Positions 1-7,761 of a stretch of DNA of 42,796 nt are shown here, piece by piece. A model generated the notes under the pieces. The model saw only the letters and a program-made list of their open reading frames with translations. It made no database searches and had not been told where the DNA came from. How positions within the stretch are numbered: the stretch's first letter is position 1; the number at the start of each line of letters is the position of its first letter. Source of the stretch: Pirellulales bacterium (lineage in GTDB: Bacteria; Planctomycetota; Planctomycetia; Pirellulales; JACPPG01); the NCBI GenBank assembly GCA_036499395.1, contig DASYDW010000086.1, positions 1-42,796 on the forward strand, in the 5' to 3' direction. The translations under genes and the position numbers were made by a program.

Positions 1-1
1 A

Positions 2-1435
2 TCCACACGAAATGGTACTTCAGGTCGAAGCGACTATGCGAACCAGTCCGGTACTTTTCCATCACCCGATCATAGCAAACCGAAAAACCTCAAGGGTTCG
101 CCTGACGGCGAGGGATTTAGACCCATCGCATGGACATTAATTCCGAAGACCGTCGTACCGATCGGCTATGTCGGCGTCGTCGTCAGTTACTACGGACGCC
201 ACGGTACCGACCTGTCGGGCGATGCCTTCCGCCACGGCGAACGCGTGGCCGAAGGGGAACGTGGCGTGTGGGAGCGTCCGCTCGGCCCGGGCAAGTATCC
301 GTTTAACACCTTCGCCGGCAATATCGTGCTGGTGCCGACGACGAATTTCGTGCTGCATTGGATCACTGGCAAGAGCGAGTCGCACCGCTATGACGAAAGT
401 CTGCGTTCGATCGACCTGGTGACCAAGGACGCGTATGAACCGCTGCTCCCCTTGTCGGTGGTCGTGCATATCGACTACCAGCGGGCCCCCAGCGTCATCC
501 AGCGTTTCGGCGATGTAAAGCGATTGATTACGCAGACGCTCGATCCGATGTTGTCAGCTTTCTTCCGCGACGTAGCGCACAAGAAAACGATGCTCGAGCT
601 ATTGCACGAGCGCGATACGATCCAGGCCGAGGCGCGGGAAGTGCTGCGCCGAAGGTTTCGAGAATTCGATATCGAATGCGTCGACGTCCTGATCGGCAAG
701 CCCGATTCGCAAAACGGCGACCAGAAGATCGAAACGCTGCTCGAGCAGTTGCGTCAACGGCAGCTTTCGTTCGAGCAACTGGAAACCTACGAGCGTCAAC
801 GGGCCGCGGCTGACAAGCTGCGCATCCTGAACGAAGCCCAGGCCCAGGCCAACAAGCAAACCGAGTTGACCAACGCCCGGGTGCAAATCCAGATTTCGGA
901 AAGTAATGGCGAGGCAGACCTGGCCCGTGCTCGCAAGCAGGCCGAACAGGTCGTGGTCGTGTCGGACGGCGAATTGTCCCGTTCGCGCCGCCAGGCCGAG
1001 CAGACGGTCGTCTTGGCCGAAGCCGACGCGCGGCAACGCGAGTTGGCCGGTCGCGGCGAGGCGCAGAAGATTGCGCACGTCGGTCTGTCCGAGGCCGCGG
1101 TGCTGTTCCAGCGCATCGCCTCGTACCGCGATCCACGGTTGTACGCCATGTCGCTCTTGGCCGAGCAATTGTCCAAGAGCACGCAACCACTGGTGCCAGA
1201 GCGCGTCTTCGTGGCCGGTGCGGCCGGCGGCGACGGCGCGAGCGCCGGCCCTGCGGGACAAACGACCGGACTGTTGGGCTTGCTCGTCAGTCTGCTCGTC
1301 TCCGAGAAATCAGGCTTCCAGTCGGAATCGACCGACCCGGCGCTAGGCGAATTCAAAGCCTTCGCCGACCGCATGACAAAGCAAGTCATGCAACTGGTCG
1401 AAAGCGACCCGACCGAGAAGCCGGCCAAGTCGTGA
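2..1435 (+). CDS. SPFH/Band-7 (flotillin-like) protein, 5'-partial
   Basis: The reading frame is open from base 2 to the TGA ending at 1435, so 477 residues of a protein starting outside the window are visible. An apparent start at the GTG at 245 lies inside conserved sequence: the same frame upstream reads RPIAWTLIPKTVVPIGYVGV (about residues 40-59), the usual opening of an SPFH domain. The SPFH core spans about residues 50-250. It is followed by a long Gln/Glu/Ala/Arg-rich coiled-coil stretch (about 235-375) and a Gly/Ala-rich hydrophobic segment near 410-430. SPFH proteins form membrane-associated oligomers that organise membrane microdomains or chaperone membrane proteins; the substrate here is unknown. 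A hairpin terminator follows 56 bases after the stop. Family assignment is firm; a specific role cannot be read from the sequence. Confidence 0.88.
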   Translation, partial: STRNGTSGRSDYANQSGTFPSPDHSKPKNLKGSPDGEGFRPIAWTLIPKTVVPIGYVGVVVSYYGRHGTDLSGDAFRHGERVAEGERGVWERPLGPGKYPFNTFAGNIVLVPTTNFVLHWITGKSESHRYDESLRSIDLVTKDAYEPLLPLSVVVHIDYQRAPSVIQRFGDVKRLITQTLDPMLSAFFRDVAHKKTMLELLHERDTIQAEAREVLRRRFREFDIECVDVLIGKPDSQNGDQKIETLLEQLRQRQLSFEQLETYERQRAAADKLRILNEAQAQANKQTELTNARVQIQISESNGEADLARARKQAEQVVVVSDGELSRSRRQAEQTVVLAEADARQRELAGRGEAQKIAHVGLSEAAVLFQRIASYRDPRLYAMSLLAEQLSKSTQPLVPERVFVAGAAGGDGASAGPAGQTTGLLGLLVSLLVSEKSGFQSESTDPALGEFKAFADRMTKQVMQLVESDPTEKPAKS

Positions 1436-1491
1436 CGCGATAGTTAGAAGATGACGTAGAAACCGAAGAGGAGCCACCCGACCGCGGGTGC

Positions 1492-1523
1492 CATGGCCAC
1501 GCAAGTTGCGTGGCCATGTTTTT
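1492..1523 (+). terminator. Rho-independent terminator after the SPFH gene
   Basis: A perfect 13-base inverted repeat (1492-1504 and 1506-1518, arms CATGGCCACGCAA / TTGCGTGGCCATG) is followed directly by five T residues at 1519-1523. With a few central bases unpaired it forms a strong hairpin. It ends transcription of the SPFH gene and insulates the HEPN-like gene downstream. Because the palindrome is so perfect it might also be a copy of a dispersed repeat; this window has no second copy. Confidence 0.8.
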
Positions 1524-1656
1524 GCGCTGCAAGGCGCTGAGTTACGTCATGATACCGTCATCCGTGAAGTTCCAGGAAGACACGACTTACTTCGGTGAGA
1601 TTACGCAGCAACTAGTGTAGGATCTGAAAAAGGAATCACACGGCGGAGCAAGCCTA

Positions 1657-2751
1657 ATGCCAATTTCCGTTACGATGGTCGATCAAACAGTATCGCCCGA
1701 GGAATTGAGAGCGGACGACATTGCCGCCATTTACATTTTGCGACTGCCGTTTCGCCTTCGCGTCGGAAAGACCTTCTCGTTCAAATACGACGATAAGACC
1801 GATATTTTCGTCAGGAATAGCCTCGTCGTGCCTAGCGAACTAACGACGCAGGAGCTTTTGCACCAGATGGCAAGCACTACTCCTGCAACGCCCATCGAAG
1901 CACTCAAGTCTGACATTGGCATCGCGATTTGGAATCTGGGAATCGACGTCGATGTTGTACGCAGAATCGCGCCGAACGCAGAGCTAATCAATATGCCGTC
2001 ACGGCATTTTGCCGCTTTATGTGCAATTAACGACTTCATAGTGGCATATCAAACTACTACTCAAATGCTTTTTGGGGGGCAGGCCCTCGCGCGTCTGACC
2101 AATATGGAGTTGTTCGACAGCATGAAATGCGAGATAGCGTATGTCGGCCGATTCGGGCAGGTGCCCAATTGGTCGGAATGCTTCAAATTCGCTGATTCCT
2201 GCGGATCAATCGTGCTACAGCAAGTTCACGGCGACTTTGGCGATCTCCCTCTCACACTACTCGAGGGGATAAAGCGGTCGTTAGACCTCAAGCATGAATA
2301 CATCTTTTATGAGTTTGCTCTCGATGCCAAAACTCGAATGGCCAATAAGGACTATGTTGCCGCATTGCTTTATTCTGTGATCGCGTTGGAAGGAGCGCAC
2401 GCTGCGATGTTGCGGCTCGGATTGCAGAGTCGGTTTATGCATATCCTGGATGAAGAAGAGCGGAACAAGGTCGTTGAAAGCCGAGTCGCGGACCTACTTC
2501 GCACCGAGGGATTGTTTGTTCTTAATCAATTGACCCCGTTCTTGTTCATGGAAGAGAATGAACGGCCGTCGGCTAACGAAATAAACGCATGTGCAACGGG
2601 GATCACCATGCGGAATGCGATTATGCATTCAATTAGAAAGAAAGGGAGATACCGACTTCGACAATGGTCGAACAGAGAAATCACCGACGCGTACAGTGAC
2701 GTCTTGGCTGTCTACAACAAGTATGTCAGAGCGATTGAAGCAAGGTCGTAG
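1657..2751 (+). CDS. Hypothetical protein with C-terminal HEPN-like domain
   Basis: A 364-residue soluble protein without signal peptide or membrane segment. The ATG at 1657 has GGAG at 1645-1648, eight bases upstream. The C-terminal half (about 215-360) is predicted all-helical. It starts with a stretch resembling HEPN helix 1 (KDYVAALLYSVIALEGAHAA, 231-250) and carries R319-N-A-I-M-H324, which fits the R-x4-6-H signature of HEPN ribonucleases. The N-terminal half (1-200) is not recognised. HEPN proteins are often RNases in toxin-antitoxin or abortive-infection systems, but many are inactive accessory domains. The gene stands alone between a terminator and the efflux operon, with no visible antitoxin. 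Its base composition is clearly more AT-rich than its neighbours, with many ATT/AAT/TTT codons, which suggests acquisition by transfer. HEPN assignment is moderate; defence function is inference. Confidence 0.7.
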   Translation: MPISVTMVDQTVSPEELRADDIAAIYILRLPFRLRVGKTFSFKYDDKTDIFVRNSLVVPSELTTQELLHQMASTTPATPIEALKSDIGIAIWNLGIDVDVVRRIAPNAELINMPSRHFAALCAINDFIVAYQTTTQMLFGGQALARLTNMELFDSMKCEIAYVGRFGQVPNWSECFKFADSCGSIVLQQVHGDFGDLPLTLLEGIKRSLDLKHEYIFYEFALDAKTRMANKDYVAALLYSVIALEGAHAAMLRLGLQSRFMHILDEEERNKVVESRVADLLRTEGLFVLNQLTPFLFMEENERPSANEINACATGITMRNAIMHSIRKKGRYRLRQWSNREITDAYSDVLAVYNKYVRAIEARS

Positions 2752-2977
2752 ATTCCAGCCAATAGCCGGGCTCACACACTCGTCATCGGCACCGAACAGA
2801 TAGGTGCGGCGCTTACTTTCGAAATTCTTGCGCAATAGCGATCCCGCCTCGGCTCAGCTCGCCCATTAATTCACTCAAAATTGCCCTATTTCTCTGGGTT
2901 TTTTGCACTTGCGCGGGGCTATATTTCCTTGCGCTATTGTCAATCTCGCCTTTTTGCGTTCTGTGCGGACTTTCGGC

Positions 2978-4369
2978 ATGAAGCCCCGCGTGCTGTGGAT
3001 TTCGATGCTCGTGCTGTTCGGTGCTGCGCATGGTTGCGGCCGCCGCCAGGCACCGCCGTCGGACTCTGGCCCGCCGATCGTTGACGTCAGCCGGCCCGTG
3101 CAGCGCAAAGTTGTCGACTATATCGACTACACCGGACGAACCGACGCGGTGTACTCGGTCGATATCCGCCCGCGCGTCACTGGATATCTCACCAAGATGC
3201 CGTTCCGCGAAGGAAGCGACGTCAAAGAAGGGGAACTGCTCTTCGAGGTCGATCCGCGTCCCTATCAGGCGCAACTCGATCAGGCGCTCGGGCAGCTCGA
3301 ATTGGCCAAGGCGCGGCTGAAGGTGGCGCAGGCGAATAATTCGCTGGCCAAGGAAACCGGCAAAACGCCCGGTGCCATCAGCGTCCAGGATGTGAACAAG
3401 TACGAAGCGGCCGAGGAAGAAGCCTTGGCCGACGTCGACGCCGCCAAGGCCAACGTCGAAGTCAATCGTTTGAATCGCGAGTTCTGCGAAGTCAAGTCGC
3501 CGATCGATGGGCAGGTCAGTCGTTATTACTTCACGCTCGGCAACCTGGTGAATCAGGATCAGACGCTGCTGACGACCGTCGTCTCGCTCGATCCGATCTA
3601 TGCCTATTTCGACGTCGACGAGCGGACGCTATTGCGAATTCGCAACGCGATCAATGCCGGAAAGCTGCGCCCCCGCGGCCCCGGTGAAATTCCGATCATG
3701 ATGGGCTTGCAGGGCGAGCCCGGCTATCCGCACGACGGCATCGTGAACTTCATCAACAACAAAATCGATCCGTACACCGGCACGATCACGCTGCGTGGGA
3801 AGTTCGATAATAAGGAACCGAAAAACGGCGTTCGGCTGCTTTCGCCGGGCTTGTTCGTCCGCGTCCGCATCCCCTTGGGCGAGCCACACGAAGCCCTGTT
3901 GGTCACCGACCGCGCCGTCGGTACCGATCAAGGCTTGAAATACCTCTACGTCGTCGATGCACAGAACAAGGTGCAGTACCGTCGGGTAACGCTGGGCCCG
4001 TTGGAAGACGACGGACTGCGCGTCATCGCCGATGGCTTGCAGGCGGATGATTGGGTTGCGATCAGCGGCCTGCAGCAAATTCGCCCGCTGATGGAAGTAA
4101 AACCGGAACAGATTTCGATGCCAATTCCGGTCGAGGAGGCGGCACAGTCGCAAGCCGCGGCCAACGGCATACCGGCGACGGCCAAGCCCGACGCGGCGAA
4201 ACTCGACAAGCCCGCGGATGAAAAGAAAGCGCCGGAAAAAGAGGCTGCTGCACCCGAGAAGGGACCGCAAGCGAAGCCGGCGACTACTCCCGCCGCGCCG
4301 GCAGCCACTCCGGCCGCACCGGGTAAGGCTGCGGATTCCGCTCCGGCCTCGCAGGGCTCTACCCCGTAG
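2978..4369 (+). CDS. RND efflux periplasmic adaptor (membrane fusion) lipoprotein
   Basis: The adaptor links an RND permease to the outer-membrane channel. A start at ATG 2978 gives 463 residues beginning with a short signal peptide ending LFGAAHG-C20, a plausible lipobox. A longer frame from 2903 would bury this signal. The barrel-sandwich/lipoyl half-motif lies near residues 55-95 (VDIRPRVTGYLTKMPFREG), followed by an alpha-hairpin (95-165), the second lipoyl half (KSPIDGQVSRYY, 173-184) and beta-barrel and membrane-proximal domains to about 380. This is the AcrA/MexA plan. The last 85 or so residues are Ala/Pro/Lys/Glu-rich low complexity, beyond the usual end of the family. The first permease starts nine bases downstream, so the genes form one operon. 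Substrate is unknown. Confidence 0.92.
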   Translation: MKPRVLWISMLVLFGAAHGCGRRQAPPSDSGPPIVDVSRPVQRKVVDYIDYTGRTDAVYSVDIRPRVTGYLTKMPFREGSDVKEGELLFEVDPRPYQAQLDQALGQLELAKARLKVAQANNSLAKETGKTPGAISVQDVNKYEAAEEEALADVDAAKANVEVNRLNREFCEVKSPIDGQVSRYYFTLGNLVNQDQTLLTTVVSLDPIYAYFDVDERTLLRIRNAINAGKLRPRGPGEIPIMMGLQGEPGYPHDGIVNFINNKIDPYTGTITLRGKFDNKEPKNGVRLLSPGLFVRVRIPLGEPHEALLVTDRAVGTDQGLKYLYVVDAQNKVQYRRVTLGPLEDDGLRVIADGLQADDWVAISGLQQIRPLMEVKPEQISMPIPVEEAAQSQAAANGIPATAKPDAAKLDKPADEKKAPEKEAAAPEKGPQAKPATTPAAPAATPAAPGKAADSAPASQGSTP

Positions 4370-4378
4370 GGCGGCCCG

Positions 4379-7300
4379 ATGATATCGCGATTTTTCATCG
4401 ATCGCCCCATCTTCGCGTCGGTGCTGTCGATCGTGATCACGCTTTCCGGCGCGATCGCGATGCTCTCGTTGCCGTTGTCACAGTACCCCGAGATCACGCC
4501 CCCTACGGTGCAAGTCTCGGTGACTTACCCCGGCGCGAGCGCGCAGGTCGTCGCCGATACTGTCGCCGCGCCGATCGAACAGCAGGTCAATGGCGTCGAG
4601 GGGATGCTCTACATGTCGAGCCAGTCGGGCAACGACGGCTCGTACAATCTGACCGTCACGTTCGACCTGGGGACCGATCTGAACACGGCGCTCGTGATGG
4701 TTCAGAACCGCGTCTCGCTGGCGATGCCGCAATTGCCCACCTCGGTGCAGCAAGAAGGGCTGACGATCAAGAAAAAGTCGCCGAACATTCTGCTGGCGGT
4801 CAGCTTCTACTCGCCCGACGGCCGCTACGACAATATCTACCTGAGCAACTTCGCCACGATCTACATCAAGGACGAATTGTTCCGGCTCGAAGGCGTGGCT
4901 GACATCAACTACCTGGGCGAGCGCGACTACAGCATCCGCGCGTGGCTTGACCCCGAGCTGCTGGCGTCGCGCAGTATCACGGCTGCCGAAGTGGCCCAGG
5001 CCATCAAGGGGCAGAATCAGGCAGTCTCGCCGGGCTCGTTCGGCCAGCAGCCCACACAATCCCCCACCGCGTTTCAGATGCCAATGGACGCGCTGGGGCG
5101 ACTGACCAAGCCAGAACAGTTTGGCGACATCATTATCAAGACCTTCGACGGTGGACCCAACGGCGTTACGCCGCAGATCGTCCGCTTGAAGGACGTCGCA
5201 CGCGTGGAACTGGGCGCGCAACAATACGACCAGAGCAGCATGCTCAATGGGCAGCCGTCGGTGGGTTTGGCGATCTACCAACTGCCGGGCACCAACGCCC
5301 TGGACGTAGCCGATCGTGTGAAGTCCAAAATGCGCGAGCTGAAATCGCGATTCCCTGACGGCGTCGACTACGAAATCGGTTACGACACCACGCCGTTCAT
5401 CAGCGAATCGATCGAGGATGTGGTCCACACGCTGTTCGAAGCCGTTGTCTTGGTCGCGATCGTCGTGCTCTTGTTCTTGCAGAACTGGCGGGCCACGGTG
5501 ATTCCGCTGGTAGCTGTGCCGGTGGCGATCGTTGGCACTTTCGCCGTGATGCAGGTGCTGGGCTTTAGCTTGAACAACATCTCACTGTTCGGGTTGGTGC
5601 TCGCCATTGGCATCGTGGTCGACGATGCGATCGTCGTGGTCGAGAACGTCGAGCGCTGGCTGGAAAAAGGCCTGGCCCCACGCGAAGCCGCCCGCCGCGC
5701 CATGGATGAGGTCACGAGCCCCGTGATCGCAGTGGCCGTGGTGTTGTGCGCGGTGTTTGTGCCGTGCGCTTTTATCAGCGGTATTCCTGGGCAGTTCTTT
5801 CGACAGTTCGCGGTGACGATCGCCGTATCGACCGTGATTTCCGCTTTCAATTCGCTGACGCTCAGCCCGGCCCTGGCGGCGTTGTTATTGCGCCCGCGTT
5901 CCGGCCCGAAGGATATCTTGTCGCGTCTGCTCGACTTTACGCTGGGGTGGCTGTTTCGCGCGTTCGATCACACGTTCAATTTCGCCACAGACATTTACGC
6001 CCGCATGGTCGGCTGGTTCCTGCGTCTGTCCGTGATTGTGCTGTTGGTTTACCTGGGGCTGCTGGTCGTTACCTACGGCCTGTTCGCAAAAATGCCAACG
6101 GGTTTCATCCCGCAACAGGATCAGGGCTGGCTGCTGGTAAACGTGCAGTTGCCCGATTCTTCGGCCGTGGGACGCACGCAGGACGTGATGCGCAAAGTGG
6201 ACAAGCTGGCTCGGGCAACGCCCGGCGTCCGCGTGACGGTGGCCGTTTCGGGTCAGTCGGTGTTGCTCACGGCCAATAGCGCAAACTTCGGCTCGATGTT
6301 CGTCGTGCTCGATCCCTTCGACAAGCGTCGGTCGGAAGACTTGAAGGCCGACGCGATCATGTATCAATTACGCGAGACCTTCAAACGCGAGATTCCCGAA
6401 GCGATGGTCAGCGTGTTCGGCGCGCCACCGGTGCCTGGCATCGGTACGGCCAGCGGTTTTAAGCTGATGGTCGAGGACCGCGGTTCGCTGGGCTTGCCGT
6501 CGCTGCAAAAATACACCGACCAGTTGATCGAGGAATTATTGAAAACGCCCGGCCTGGTCGGTGTGTTCACGATGTTCCGCTCGAACACACCGCAGTTGTA
6601 CATGGACATCGATCGCAGCAAGGTCCGCGCCATGGGCGTCACGATCCAGGATCTGGATGACACGCTGCAGATCTACATGGGATCGTTGTACGTCAACAAC
6701 TTCAATGACTTCGGCCGCTCGTGGCAAGTCAACATCATGGCCGACGCCCAGTTTCGTAATCGCGAGCAGGACATCAATATTCTGAAAGTGCGCAACAATC
6801 AAGGCAACATGGCCCCCTTGAGCACGCTGGTCGATATGCGCGAAGTGAATGGGCCGATCATGGTCACGCGCTATAATCTTTATCCCGCGGCGCCCGTCAA
6901 TGGTGTGATATTTCCTACGCTCAGCTCCGGCGAAGCGATCAAGATGATCGACTCGATGGCGGTCTCAGCGTTGCCCCGGTCGATGAAGACCGAATGGACT
7001 GAGCTGACGCTGATGCAAATCCGCGCCGGCAATACGGCGATGTACGTGTTTGGGCTGGCCGTGGTGTTCGTTTTCCTGGCGCTCTCGGCCTTGTATGAAA
7101 GTTGGTCGCTGCCGCTAGCCGTGATCCTGGTCGTGCCGATGTGCTTGCTGTCGTCGATCGTCGGCGTGGCAATGGCCCACATGGCGATCAATATCTTCGT
7201 GCAAATCGGCCTGGTGGTGCTCGTCGGCCTGGCGTGCAAAAACGCAATTCTGATCGTGGAATTCGCCAAGCAACTGCGCGATGAAGGGCAGCCGCTGCGC

Positions 7301-7756
7301 GAGGCCACGCGCGAGGCGTGCCGGCTGCGGCTGCGGCCGATCATGATGACGTCGTTCGCCTTCATCCTGGGCGTGGTGCCGTTGGTTGTAGCCCAAGGGG
7401 CGGGCGCCGAGATGCGGCAAGCACTGGGCACCGCCGTCTTCAGCGGGATGTTGGGCGTGACGCTGTTCGGAATCTTCTTTACGCCGGTATTCTTCCTGGT
7501 CATCGAAGGCCTGGGCGAAACGCCGTTTTTCTGCAGGCCTGCCGTGCAACGTTATGGCTCGGCCATGCTGGGCGGATTGGCCGGACTGATCGCCGGCGGA
7601 TTGCTGTACATGGTCACCCACATCAGCCTGCCCGTGGCTCTGCTATTGGGTATCGTCTTGGGCGTGATCAGTACCACACTGGTCACGCGTCTGCGCCACG
7701 TGCCACGAACCGCGCATGGTCCTACCGCGTGCCCCGAGCCAACAGAAAAAGAGTAG
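4379..7756 (+). CDS. RND efflux permease (AcrB/HAE1 family), first of a tandem pair
   Basis: An inner-membrane proton-driven drug exporter of 1125 residues. It opens with the family signature MISRFFIDRPIFASVLSI. Transmembrane helix 4 carries GIVVDDAIVVVENVER with both proton-relay aspartates. Helix 10 has the relay lysine (GLACKNAILIVEFAKQ), and the conserved arginine follows in LRLRPIMMTS. The two large periplasmic porter/docking repeats are intact. AcrB-type pumps are usually near 1030-1050 residues. The extra length is a C-terminal extension after GLGETPFFCRP containing about two more hydrophobic segments (SAMLGGLAGLIAGGLLYMV and LPVALLLGIVLGVISTTLV) and a short polar tail. The second permease starts five bases after the stop. 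All relay residues are present, so it should be an active pump. Confidence 0.95.
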   Translation: MISRFFIDRPIFASVLSIVITLSGAIAMLSLPLSQYPEITPPTVQVSVTYPGASAQVVADTVAAPIEQQVNGVEGMLYMSSQSGNDGSYNLTVTFDLGTDLNTALVMVQNRVSLAMPQLPTSVQQEGLTIKKKSPNILLAVSFYSPDGRYDNIYLSNFATIYIKDELFRLEGVADINYLGERDYSIRAWLDPELLASRSITAAEVAQAIKGQNQAVSPGSFGQQPTQSPTAFQMPMDALGRLTKPEQFGDIIIKTFDGGPNGVTPQIVRLKDVARVELGAQQYDQSSMLNGQPSVGLAIYQLPGTNALDVADRVKSKMRELKSRFPDGVDYEIGYDTTPFISESIEDVVHTLFEAVVLVAIVVLLFLQNWRATVIPLVAVPVAIVGTFAVMQVLGFSLNNISLFGLVLAIGIVVDDAIVVVENVERWLEKGLAPREAARRAMDEVTSPVIAVAVVLCAVFVPCAFISGIPGQFFRQFAVTIAVSTVISAFNSLTLSPALAALLLRPRSGPKDILSRLLDFTLGWLFRAFDHTFNFATDIYARMVGWFLRLSVIVLLVYLGLLVVTYGLFAKMPTGFIPQQDQGWLLVNVQLPDSSAVGRTQDVMRKVDKLARATPGVRVTVAVSGQSVLLTANSANFGSMFVVLDPFDKRRSEDLKADAIMYQLRETFKREIPEAMVSVFGAPPVPGIGTASGFKLMVEDRGSLGLPSLQKYTDQLIEELLKTPGLVGVFTMFRSNTPQLYMDIDRSKVRAMGVTIQDLDDTLQIYMGSLYVNNFNDFGRSWQVNIMADAQFRNREQDINILKVRNNQGNMAPLSTLVDMREVNGPIMVTRYNLYPAAPVNGVIFPTLSSGEAIKMIDSMAVSALPRSMKTEWTELTLMQIRAGNTAMYVFGLAVVFVFLALSALYESWSLPLAVILVVPMCLLSSIVGVAMAHMAINIFVQIGLVVLVGLACKNAILIVEFAKQLRDEGQPLREATREACRLRLRPIMMTSFAFILGVVPLVVAQGAGAEMRQALGTAVFSGMLGVTLFGIFFTPVFFLVIEGLGETPFFCRPAVQRYGSAMLGGLAGLIAGGLLYMVTHISLPVALLLGIVLGVISTTLVTRLRHVPRTAHGPTACPEPTEKE

Positions 7757-7761
7757 TTACT

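Noticed and set aside
4478..5428. 316-residue open frame antisense to the first RND permease
   Set aside because: Long antisense frames are common in GC-rich genes; its His/Asp/Arg-rich product has no domain features.
7318..7761. Upstream extension of the second RND permease overlapping the first by over 400 bases
   Set aside because: The extension is an out-of-frame reading of the first permease. The paralogue alignment and the five-base gap place the start at GTG 7762.
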